In this document: in pieces, positions 1 to 7,819 of the stretch
How the letters are laid out: each line of letters begins with the position of its first letter
Numbering within the stretch: the stretch's first letter is position 1
From: Robiginitalea sp.
GTDB taxonomy: Bacteria > Bacteroidota > Bacteroidia > Flavobacteriales > Flavobacteriaceae
Reading direction: 5' to 3'
DNA: 64,000 nucleotides
Assembly: GCA_024642005.1 (NCBI GenBank)
Contig: JAHECA010000001.1
Coordinates: forward strand, 1 to 64,000
Position numbers and translations under genes: made by a program
The notes under the pieces: generated by a model
The model's database searches: none
Told to the model about the DNA's origin: nothing
What the model saw: only the letters and a program-made list of their open reading frames with translations

Positions 1-2112
1 GTGTCCCCCAATGAACTGGCCAGCCAGGAGGTTTCGGTCCACCGAAAGATGATGATGCTCAGGAATGGGGTCCTAATCGCTTTGACCTTTCTCCTTGGGT
101 TGTCCATTTTCATGACTGTAAGGGCAAGGAAGCAGACCAGAATCGCCATCGAAGAACGGGATAAGGCCCAGGCGAATTATTTGATCTCGGAAGCTAATAG
201 AGAGGTTGAGAAGGATCCTACCATTGCCGTAAGGCTTGCCGAGGCAGCAATCCGCTACCAACCTAAAGATCCTGAGATACTACTTGATGCATCGACTATT
301 TATAATGAGAATAATTTTTATGATATAATTGTTGATGATTCATTGATAAATACTGTGGCTTTTTCGAGGGAAGGAAACTTCGTGCTCACAGGAACAGCAG
401 ATTCTCTTGTTCGTCTATGGGATTCTCAAGGCAAAAAGATACAAGAATTTGAAGGCCATAAAGACGGAATTAATTCAATTTCCTTTTCACCGAATGACCA
501 ACAAATACTAACCGGATCTAGCGATAACACTGCACGATTATGGGATCTGAAAGGCAACACGATCACAGAATATGTTGGCCATACGGGCCGAGTAACTTCG
601 GTTGTATTTTCACCAGATGGGCAGCAAGTATTGACCGGATCAAGTGACAATATGGCTAGAACATGGGACTTGCATGGCAATATGATCCAAGAATTTAGTG
701 GTCATACAGGTGGTATCTACTCTGTTAACTTCTCTCCCGATGGGCAATTTGTGCTAACGGGATCTGGGGATAAAACCGCACGCTTGTGGGATCTGAAGGG
801 CAATACGATTCAAGAATTTGAAGGTCACAATCTGATTGTCACATCTGTTGCCTTTTCCCCAGATGGGAAACAGGTATTGACCGGCTCATGGGATAGTACT
901 GCACGCTTATGGGATTTGCAAGGCAATACCATTCAAGAATTGAAGGGTCATTCTGAAATAATCACGTGTATCGCTTTTTCCCCGGATGGCACACAGATAT
1001 TGACAGGCTCATTGGACACCACAGCCCGTTTATGGGATTTGCAGGGTAATACGATTCAAGAATTTAAATGCAGCACCGAAAAGGTCAATAGTGTCACATT
1101 TACAAATGACGGAAAGCAAGTCATGACCGGCTCATGGGATGCTGTTCGTTTATGGGATTTGAAAAGCAAACTTTTTCTGGTAGTTCGGAGCTATACAGAA
1201 ACTTTCAATTCCGTAGCCTTTTCCCCGGATGGATCGCGCTTATTAACGGGATCTGGGGATAAAATTGCCCGTTTGTGGGATCTGAAGGGCAATGCGACTC
1301 AAGAATATATTGGCCATACAGACCATGTAAACGCCGTTTGTTTTTCACAGGACGGGAATTATGTCCTTACAGGTTCAAGAGATAGAACTGCCCGGCTATG
1401 GGGCCTCCGGGGTACTATGATTCAAGAATTTAATGGCCACAAAGGTGGGATATTGTCTGTTGACTTTTCCCCAAATGGTAAGCAGGTTTTTACTGGTTCA
1501 AGCGATAAAACAGGCCGATTATGGGACCTGCAGGGCAATACGATCCAAGAATATAAGGGCCATGGGGACATGATTTACTCTGTTGCCTTTTCTCCCGACG
1601 GGAACTCTGTCTTGACCGGATCGGGGGACACTACCGCTCGTTTATGGGATCTGCAAGGCAATATGATTCAAGAATTCAAGGGCCATACTAATATGATCAA
1701 ATCCGTTGCTTTTTCCCCCGATGGAAATTATGTATTGACCGGATCATTGGATGCTTCAGTCCGCTTATGGGATCTGCAGGGCAATACGATTCAAGAATTC
1801 AAGGATCTTACGTTTGAACTAACTTCTATGGTTACTTCTGTTGCCTTTTCGCCGGATGGGAAGCATATTTTGAGTGGTGCTTTTGAAGATGCAAGATTAT
1901 GGGATCTTAAGGGCAATACCATTCAAATGCTTAAAGGCCATACACGCACTATCAATTCAGTTGCCTTTTCACCGGATGGGCAACAAGTGTTGACTGGCTC
2001 AAGCGACAACACATTACGTATATGGGATAACCGCGATCTTTTGGAAAGAATTAATGAAAGCAGGATAGAACCATTGTCACATATACAAAAGAAACGCTAT
2101 GGCATCGACTAA
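1..2112 (+). CDS. WD40-repeat propeller protein, 5' end cut by window (likely C-terminal part of a STAND-type NTPase)
   Basis: The visible 703 residues open with a short basic stretch and one transmembrane helix (about residues 22-40), then a helical Ala/Glu/Arg-rich linker (about 40-105), then 14 WD repeats of about 41 residues with the pattern SVAFSPDGxxVLTGSxDxTARLWDLxGNxIQEFxGH. Fourteen repeats would make two seven-bladed propellers. The reading frame is open at base 1 and the TM-linker-WD40 layout is the one seen downstream of nSTAND NTPase modules in bacterial signalling proteins, so the GTG at base 1 is probably internal. Such propellers act as protein-binding or sensing platforms. 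Repeat 7 is one residue short and repeat 12 carries a small insertion; repeats 9 and 13 also depart from consensus. The 3' end overlaps the convergent SLATT gene by four bases. Composition is AT-richer than the bulk of the window. The WD40 assignment is secure; the STAND NTPase upstream is inference. Confidence 0.9.
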   Translation: MSPNELASQEVSVHRKMMMLRNGVLIALTFLLGLSIFMTVRARKQTRIAIEERDKAQANYLISEANREVEKDPTIAVRLAEAAIRYQPKDPEILLDASTIYNENNFYDIIVDDSLINTVAFSREGNFVLTGTADSLVRLWDSQGKKIQEFEGHKDGINSISFSPNDQQILTGSSDNTARLWDLKGNTITEYVGHTGRVTSVVFSPDGQQVLTGSSDNMARTWDLHGNMIQEFSGHTGGIYSVNFSPDGQFVLTGSGDKTARLWDLKGNTIQEFEGHNLIVTSVAFSPDGKQVLTGSWDSTARLWDLQGNTIQELKGHSEIITCIAFSPDGTQILTGSLDTTARLWDLQGNTIQEFKCSTEKVNSVTFTNDGKQVMTGSWDAVRLWDLKSKLFLVVRSYTETFNSVAFSPDGSRLLTGSGDKIARLWDLKGNATQEYIGHTDHVNAVCFSQDGNYVLTGSRDRTARLWGLRGTMIQEFNGHKGGILSVDFSPNGKQVFTGSSDKTGRLWDLQGNTIQEYKGHGDMIYSVAFSPDGNSVLTGSGDTTARLWDLQGNMIQEFKGHTNMIKSVAFSPDGNYVLTGSLDASVRLWDLQGNTIQEFKDLTFELTSMVTSVAFSPDGKHILSGAFEDARLWDLKGNTIQMLKGHTRTINSVAFSPDGQQVLTGSSDNTLRIWDNRDLLERINESRIEPLSHIQKKRYGID

Positions 2113-2558
2113 GCCCCTGGATCTTCTGCCCCTTTGTCCAGGCCAATATACCCCCCCCAATCGCCATGCTCAGCGTGGATGATTGCCTCCACCCGGCTCA
2201 CCAACACATGGTAGGCATCCGAACGATTATAGGGCGCCGTCTTGGAGGACCAGAGGTATTTTTCGCTTTTCAGTTGTTCCGAGGCCGTGCGGTAATGAAT
2301 CCATTTGTCCTTGAATTTAAGCAGGCCCGAAACGGATGATAAAATGGCTACCAGGGCTCCTAATGCCCCCGTAATAAGATTTGCAGGGAGTGTGATTGCT
2401 GTCAGCTCTTCCATGCCGGATATCAGGGGAATCAGTACCGCCAGAATGATCGTACTGATTTTAAAGCGGTAATAATTCTTTTTGTTGATCACACTTTTAA
2501 GGCTATACCATTGTTGCTGTTCATCCAGTCGTTGTCGAATGTAATCTGTAGCTTCCAT
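2109..2558 (-). CDS. SLATT-domain / DUF4231 small membrane protein
   Basis: A 149-residue protein with a basic amphipathic N-terminus containing RQRLDEQQQWY, two hydrophobic helices (about residues 33-50 and 56-80) and a C-terminal helical segment with FKDKWIHYRTASEQLKSEK. This arrangement matches the DUF4231/SLATT family. SLATT proteins were predicted from comparative genomics to be pore-forming effectors in bacterial conflict systems, coupled to nucleotide-signalling or STAND modules. The neighbouring WD40 gene is convergent and overlaps by four bases, so the two are not co-transcribed, but they share the same AT-rich island. The 297 bases upstream (2559-2855) separate it from the divergent operon starting at 2856, are AT-rich and show no clear box or hairpin. 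Family call moderately sure; effector role is inference. Confidence 0.7.
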   Translation of the reverse strand: MEATDYIRQRLDEQQQWYSLKSVINKKNYYRFKISTIILAVLIPLISGMEELTAITLPANLITGALGALVAILSSVSGLLKFKDKWIHYRTASEQLKSEKYLWSSKTAPYNRSDAYHVLVSRVEAIIHAEHGDWGGYIGLDKGAEDPGA

Positions 2559-2855
2559 ATGTTCGATGTTGATGCCTCCTAATTAAAAGTAGTCGTATTT
2601 ACATTTAGTTCATTGGGTATTTTTCTTTCCCGTTAATTGCTCCAAACTAAAATTTTACTCACTCTATTCAAAAAGCTTCCCGAAATGTTAAAATTATCCC
2701 TACTTATTCCTATATTGAAATGGTATCGAAGTGGCTCCGGAATCAAGTTATGCGTTTTTCATACTGGAAAATAGCCCCTGGGATTTTCGATAACCAAAAT
2801 TAGGATACCAACCCCTTGACCAGCTAACCAACTAATTAACAAAACGTATCGTGTC

Positions 2856-4247
2856 ATGACCCATCAACATCCTTTTATCACCATGTCTGAGATACAAGAA
2901 GACAAGCTGGTTCTTTTAAGATCCAGGCTGGAGGCCATTCGGAAGGATCTTTTGGAGAAACAGCTGTCTAATGTACCTACCGTATTTGACAAAGTCAATA
3001 CGCTGCATTATGGGAGGTGGGTAATCCTGAGCCGCGATTCGTTCCGGGATGAACCCCGGGAACCCGTCGGGCTCCGGTTGGTTTTATCGACGAATTACGA
3101 CGGAATTGGCGAGGATCATGTAGAACATCACCTGACAGATCTGGTCACTCATCTCACCCCCTACATAGACCAGTTGTATGAATGTTGTGTTGGCTACCCG
3201 GAAGAAGGGGCGCGAACAGAGGAAAGCCGAAAAAACTTTCTCAGAAAAGGCATAACCAAAACATCCGCCTTTTTTAACGGCGCCCCCGGCCGCTCTGTTG
3301 TCCAAATACGCCAGGAGGATGCCCTTCATCAGCATATTTGGAAATTCGTCAATAGCAGGACCTGGGATGAAGGCACCCCAGCCACTGCGATTCACAGGGC
3401 TATTCAGCAGGAAATCGATGCGAATCCCGAGTTTGCCTGGAGTAGGGAAAAAGCCGGGGTACAGGGTATTAAATGGGGGTCGTTCCTGAGCTGGGGCTTT
3501 TTGTTGGTTTTATTGTTTTTAACGGGATTGGCCGTTTTTTGGATCCTTTTCATTTTCCTCTTCTATGAACTCTGGGATAAGAAACAGACGCTGACGCAGA
3601 GCGACCTGGACGATAAAAAGATTGATAAACTGAAATTAGTTGAAGACTTCTTTCCGCAAAACCAGTTTACCCAGGTGGCCGTTTTAAAACCCGGATTGGC
3701 CCGCAAGTTCAACTTCTGGATTTGGATGCTGCGTACCCGGGTGCTGGCAAATGATGTCTTTGTCAAAGGCAAACTGCTCAATATACCGACCATACATTTC
3801 GCCCGATGGGTACAGTTTGACAAGGGCAAGCATGTGCTGTTCTTCAGCAATTTTGATGGCAACTGGGAGCAATATCTCGGCGATTTTATCGATCAGTCGG
3901 GATGGGGGTTGTCCGCTATTTTCAGCAATACGGTGAATTTTCCAAAAACCCACTTCATGGGGCTACTGGGAGTGATCCCTGTAATTTTGGGCAAGATTCC
4001 CGGCATGCGCAAAATTCCGCCAATGCCCGTGACCTTTCCCGGTACTAAATTTGTTTTGACCGGCGGCGCCTATGATCAGGAACATTTTCTGGCCTGGAGC
4101 CGAAGTACACAGATCCCAACCCAGGTCTGGTACTGCCCGTACCGCCATCTTTCGATTAAGAATGTGAATAACAATACTATGATTCACAACGAGTTACATG
4201 AGCCATTAACTGAAGAGCAAGCACAAATTTTCCTGAAAAGAATTTAA
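2856..4247 (+). CDS. Membrane protein with an internally duplicated unknown domain, partner of the DyP peroxidase
   Basis: I do not recognise a named family. The 463-residue protein contains two related halves: NTLHYGRWVIL followed by LRLVLSTNYDG (about residues 48-85), and IPTIHFARWVQF followed by HVLFFSNFDG (about 309-335). Each half continues into a D/E-rich helix (EDHVEHHLTDLV; WEQYLGDFID). Between them lies a strong hydrophobic hairpin (about residues 207-241), so the two halves may sit on the same face of a membrane. The beta-alpha pattern suggests a ferredoxin-like or dimeric alpha/beta-barrel fold, the fold class that also contains DyP peroxidases, but this is inference. The peroxidase gene follows after 10 bases, so the two are surely one operon. 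An alternative start lies at 2883 (MSEIQEDK). Possible roles are substrate delivery or membrane docking for the peroxidase. Confidence 0.85.
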   Translation: MTHQHPFITMSEIQEDKLVLLRSRLEAIRKDLLEKQLSNVPTVFDKVNTLHYGRWVILSRDSFRDEPREPVGLRLVLSTNYDGIGEDHVEHHLTDLVTHLTPYIDQLYECCVGYPEEGARTEESRKNFLRKGITKTSAFFNGAPGRSVVQIRQEDALHQHIWKFVNSRTWDEGTPATAIHRAIQQEIDANPEFAWSREKAGVQGIKWGSFLSWGFLLVLLFLTGLAVFWILFIFLFYELWDKKQTLTQSDLDDKKIDKLKLVEDFFPQNQFTQVAVLKPGLARKFNFWIWMLRTRVLANDVFVKGKLLNIPTIHFARWVQFDKGKHVLFFSNFDGNWEQYLGDFIDQSGWGLSAIFSNTVNFPKTHFMGLLGVIPVILGKIPGMRKIPPMPVTFPGTKFVLTGGAYDQEHFLAWSRSTQIPTQVWYCPYRHLSIKNVNNNTMIHNELHEPLTEEQAQIFLKRI

Positions 4248-4257
4248 AGATTTCAAT

Positions 4258-5685
4258 ATGACAGCATTAGAACTTTCGGAAATTCAGTCGTACCTGTTCA
4301 ATGAGTATAAGGAGATGGGTTTTTCCAAATACTACTTGATGCAAATTCAAAATACGGCAGCCGCTAAAAATTTTCTGGCAGAAGTGGCCGGGGAGGTCAC
4401 CCATGCCAATGCAGCTTTGAAAGACAGCTGTCTCAATATTGGTTTTACCAGGGATGGCTTGAAAGAATTGGGCTATCATGAAGAGAATATGCATTCCTTT
4501 TCCCGGGAGTTCAGGGAGGGCATGGTAACAGACCATCGGCAGCGTTTACTCGGCGATTTTGAAGGTAGTGATCCGAAGCTGTGGAAGTGGGGCGGACCCG
4601 AAAACGAAAGGATTGATCTCATACTGATAGTCTTCGGCAAGGATGAAGACGCTGCAGAAGCATATTACCGCACGCTCAGGCCGAAAATGGAAACGGCTTT
4701 GTCTGAAGTCAAAACTTTGGATGGGAAATCCCTGCCTAACGATCGCGAGCATTTTGGATTCAGGGACGGCATTTCGCAACCCGTGATAAAAGGCAGTGGC
4801 TCCAAGGCATCCGGCAACAACAACGATATCAATCCCGGTGAGTTTGTACTGGGGTATAAGAACGAATACAACGTATATCCCGATACGGCTTTACTGCGCG
4901 TAAAACAAGGCCAAAGCGATATGCTGGCCGATAATTCCGAAGGTCTTGCCGATAAAAAGACCAAAATAAAATTCAAGGACTTCGGCCACAATGGCACCTA
5001 TTTCGTATTGCGGCAGCTGGAACAGGACGTAGATGGGTTTTGGACTTTTTTGAAAAATCAATCCAAGGAAACCGAGGAGGAAAAACGCAATGGGGAAGCG
5101 ACGTACCTCGCTGCAAAAATGATGGGCCGATGGCCCGGAGGGGCACCTTTGGTGAAGTACGACCAGGACCCCGGCATCGATATGGAGGACAATAATTTCA
5201 ATTATACAAAAGAGGATACCTCCGGAAACAAATGTCCCTTTGGGGCACATATTCGGCGTATGAACCCACGGGATGTCTTTGAAGAATCGCCCCCAAACAT
5301 CTCACTGATGCTCACCAGGCGTCACCGCATCATGCGGCGGATTCGGTCGTATGGTGAAGATTTCATCGGCTCTGCCGAAAATCACAAACCCACTGGCAAG
5401 GTGGGCCTGTTGTTTGGATGCTTCAACGCCAATATCTCCAAACAATTTGAATTCATCCAGTACACATGGGCGAATTCTCCCAAGTTCAAAAGGCTTTACG
5501 CCGACCCCGATCCGTTTATCGGGGTGCGTGAAGACCCCAAACATACACTGGAACAGAATTTCACAATTCCGACAGAGACATGCAACCGTGTTATAACGGA
5601 TATGCAACGATTCGTGCACGTACGGGGCGGTGCTTATTTCTTTTTCCCATCCGTTACTTCTATTAAATTCCTGTCTACGCTATAG
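4258..5685 (+). CDS. DyP-type haem peroxidase
   Basis: A 475-residue dye-decolorizing-type peroxidase. The distal GxxDG signature appears as FGFRDGISQPV (about residues 166-176) and carries the catalytic Asp. The proximal haem ligand region reads CPFGAHIRRMNPR, with the ligand His at about residue 331 and the conserved Arg nearby. The C-terminal part has GLLFGCFNANISKQFEFIQ, characteristic of the longer DyP classes. No signal peptide is visible, so it should be cytosolic or held at the membrane by the upstream gene product. Family members use hydrogen peroxide to oxidise bulky substrates. It is the second gene of a two-gene operon with the duplicated-domain membrane protein (10-base gap). It is convergent with the patatin/NDT-like operon, with 66 bases between the gene ends. 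Function in this setting is unknown; a lipid-derived substrate is a guess based on the neighbouring phospholipase. Confidence 0.92.
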   Translation: MTALELSEIQSYLFNEYKEMGFSKYYLMQIQNTAAAKNFLAEVAGEVTHANAALKDSCLNIGFTRDGLKELGYHEENMHSFSREFREGMVTDHRQRLLGDFEGSDPKLWKWGGPENERIDLILIVFGKDEDAAEAYYRTLRPKMETALSEVKTLDGKSLPNDREHFGFRDGISQPVIKGSGSKASGNNNDINPGEFVLGYKNEYNVYPDTALLRVKQGQSDMLADNSEGLADKKTKIKFKDFGHNGTYFVLRQLEQDVDGFWTFLKNQSKETEEEKRNGEATYLAAKMMGRWPGGAPLVKYDQDPGIDMEDNNFNYTKEDTSGNKCPFGAHIRRMNPRDVFEESPPNISLMLTRRHRIMRRIRSYGEDFIGSAENHKPTGKVGLLFGCFNANISKQFEFIQYTWANSPKFKRLYADPDPFIGVREDPKHTLEQNFTIPTETCNRVITDMQRFVHVRGGAYFFFPSVTSIKFLSTL

Positions 5686-5751
5686 GAACAGGGGTGGGTA
5701 AATTGCAGGAAAGGGGCAGCAAGCTCCCGTCCAGGTAGCGGAAGGGCCCAA

Positions 5752-7815
5752 TCAATTCGCCTTCAAATCCCGGGGATTGATAATGATGCTCTTCGCCCCC
5801 AATTTTTCAATTTCCTCGATCATATGATCGGTGCCGCCCGGCCCATCTCCCGCCTTGCCGTCCCACAGGGCCAGGAGGGAGATGTTCCTGCCCCCGGCCG
5901 CCATGGCCGTATACATGGTCCACAGATTATTCCGTTGCCAAAACGTATAACTTTTATCCTGAGTCCCCAGCCATTTTGGCATTTCCTCGGTTTCCGACAA
6001 GATGTGAATATCAACCTCAGGATCATTATAGAGCGCATTGAACCGGCCTATCCAATCATTGCCCCCCCGACTTACCGATTTGGCAATAAATTCCTGTTGG
6101 GGCAGCGCCAGAAGTATTTTTGAAGGAATGCCCAATTCTTTGCACACTTCATGAAAAATGATATCCCCGCCACAAGCCCCTCCTGCGACACCCAGGAAGT
6201 TGATCGGTTTCTCGTCCGAAGCTCTCTTCTGTTCCTCCGAAACGATGAACTGAACCTTACTTCTGATCTCTTTCTTCGCAGCATCAGCCAGTTCATTCGG
6301 GAATCGGGGTTCATTCCGCCCTGCTTCATCAATCATATGGCCCGAAAAAAGAATCACCTGCTGCTTGTCAGGCCTTGTATCAAATTCCTTTTCCTGGTAC
6401 TGATTGAACACGGCCGCCACATTATCTGGCATGATGCCTAATTTCTCATATATCCGGACCTGCCTCAGGGAAGAGTAGATGTAAAACTCCTTGTTGTCTT
6501 GTTTCGCTATTTCGATCGCATCCTGGTACCTGCGAACGACACGATCAGGGTTGCGGCTTGTCAACAGGGTGAATTCAGCATAGGTGAGTTCGTGCCAAAG
6601 ATCTTTTTTTCCGAGTAGCTTCAGCTTACTCTGGTTGGTCTCCAGGGTTTTGCGCATAACCACCGTTAAAACCTCAAATTCCTTTTTGTAGCCCTCCAAC
6701 GCCTGGGAGGCTTCGTCATCCTCATCGTAATTATTAGTCCAGGAATCCGGTTCGCGCTCAGCCAAATCCACGATTATTTTTAGCAACCCCAGCGCATTGA
6801 TTCCGGCATAGCATTCATTCAGGTCTTCTTCATAGCCCGTTAAATAGCTATTGAACGCATTGGTTAAAAACACCGAGCTTATGGCTTTTTTGGCTACTTC
6901 CTCCTTTGGCTCATCAATCCAGCTGGCAATCCACCGGCCCTTCTCGTTCCTTCCTTTCAGGGCGCAGGCCTCGGCTATATCCTTCGAATTCAGCGTTTCC
7001 TTCTGGTTGATCAAAAATTCAATGGCATTATCCGATTTGGCATAGATTTCCTTGGCCAGGGTCGGATTTCTCTTCATTTCAGACTCGGCCAATCGTTGGT
7101 AAATCGTCGCCAGCCGGCTGTACGCCTGTATGTCTCCTCGTTTCAACGTCAGCAGCGTATTCCATGTTTCCACCCCTTGACTTTCAAGGCCTTTTTGAAA
7201 CTGTGTTTCACCAATCAGGCGCAAGGCCGGCAAGGACCAGGAAAAATTAAAGCGACGGATCTCGAAAGACAGAAGATTCAACAGCCCCCCATCGCCATTC
7301 CTGGCTTTCTCCAGATCCCCCACAAAGGTTGCCGGAATGGCCAGGAAAGTTTCCGGTTCCTGTTTAATCAGCCCGGGCAGCATGCGAAAAACGGGGCTAT
7401 CCGGTTTTTCATTTGCCAGCGTTTCTTCAATGGATTTGCGCAAACTTTCTATTCCCGATTCCAAATCTGCCAGATCATAGGCTATGTACCGGTCCGTTTT
7501 GAGATCAAACGGCACCTCGTCCTTTCGGCAACGAATCAAAATGGTATGCGCATCGCGCAAGGCATGCCTAATGCCCAGTTCATAGAATACGTTCGCATTG
7601 TGTATGGAAATGTCAGCAATGACAAGGTCACTGGTCAAAAGCAACTCAAACATATCTTGCCTGATATTGCCGGCCTCGAAGATGCTTTCAGTTGTATTTC
7701 CCGCGATACCGGCCTTGGCCAGCGCAGGGGAAATCAGTTTGGCGTGAACACCATCAAAGTCGATATCGTCCTTTACGCCAAAGGGTCGAACGATAAAAGC
7801 TGTTGGTTTTGCCAT
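5752..7815 (-). CDS. NDT/TIR-like domain + TPR-like TRAFs-binding (DUF4071) + C-terminal Rossmann-like protein
   Basis: A 687-residue multidomain protein. Residues 1 to about 135 form a Rossmann-like domain beginning KPTAFIVRPFG and containing MFELLLTSDLVIADIS and NVFYELGIRHALR; this is the nucleoside 2-deoxyribosyltransferase/TIR-like pattern, with the Glu of the YELG motif in place. Residues about 150-460 are helical and TPR-like and match the TRAFs-binding (DUF4071) region found in bacterial proteins of this type and in eukaryotic ASK-type MAP3 kinases. Residues about 480-687 form another alpha/beta unit with LFSGHMIDEAGR, FLGVAGGACGGDI and LLALPQQEFIAKSV, which looks like a nucleotide-binding SLOG-like fold. 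The gene lies four bases downstream of the patatin gene, so the two should be co-translated. The likely role is a regulator or nucleotide-processing sensor for the phospholipase. Domain limits are approximate and the C-terminal fold is inference. Confidence 0.8.
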   Translation of the reverse strand: MAKPTAFIVRPFGVKDDIDFDGVHAKLISPALAKAGIAGNTTESIFEAGNIRQDMFELLLTSDLVIADISIHNANVFYELGIRHALRDAHTILIRCRKDEVPFDLKTDRYIAYDLADLESGIESLRKSIEETLANEKPDSPVFRMLPGLIKQEPETFLAIPATFVGDLEKARNGDGGLLNLLSFEIRRFNFSWSLPALRLIGETQFQKGLESQGVETWNTLLTLKRGDIQAYSRLATIYQRLAESEMKRNPTLAKEIYAKSDNAIEFLINQKETLNSKDIAEACALKGRNEKGRWIASWIDEPKEEVAKKAISSVFLTNAFNSYLTGYEEDLNECYAGINALGLLKIIVDLAEREPDSWTNNYDEDDEASQALEGYKKEFEVLTVVMRKTLETNQSKLKLLGKKDLWHELTYAEFTLLTSRNPDRVVRRYQDAIEIAKQDNKEFYIYSSLRQVRIYEKLGIMPDNVAAVFNQYQEKEFDTRPDKQQVILFSGHMIDEAGRNEPRFPNELADAAKKEIRSKVQFIVSEEQKRASDEKPINFLGVAGGACGGDIIFHEVCKELGIPSKILLALPQQEFIAKSVSRGGNDWIGRFNALYNDPEVDIHILSETEEMPKWLGTQDKSYTFWQRNNLWTMYTAMAAGGRNISLLALWDGKAGDGPGGTDHMIEEIEKLGAKSIIINPRDLKAN

Positions 7816-7819
7816 TTTT

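Noticed and set aside
1-2112. 123-base periodic DNA resembling a tandem-repeat array or CRISPR-like repeat
   Set aside because: The period is 41 codons and the frame is open throughout; the periodicity is explained by WD40 blades. No spacers or cas genes are present.
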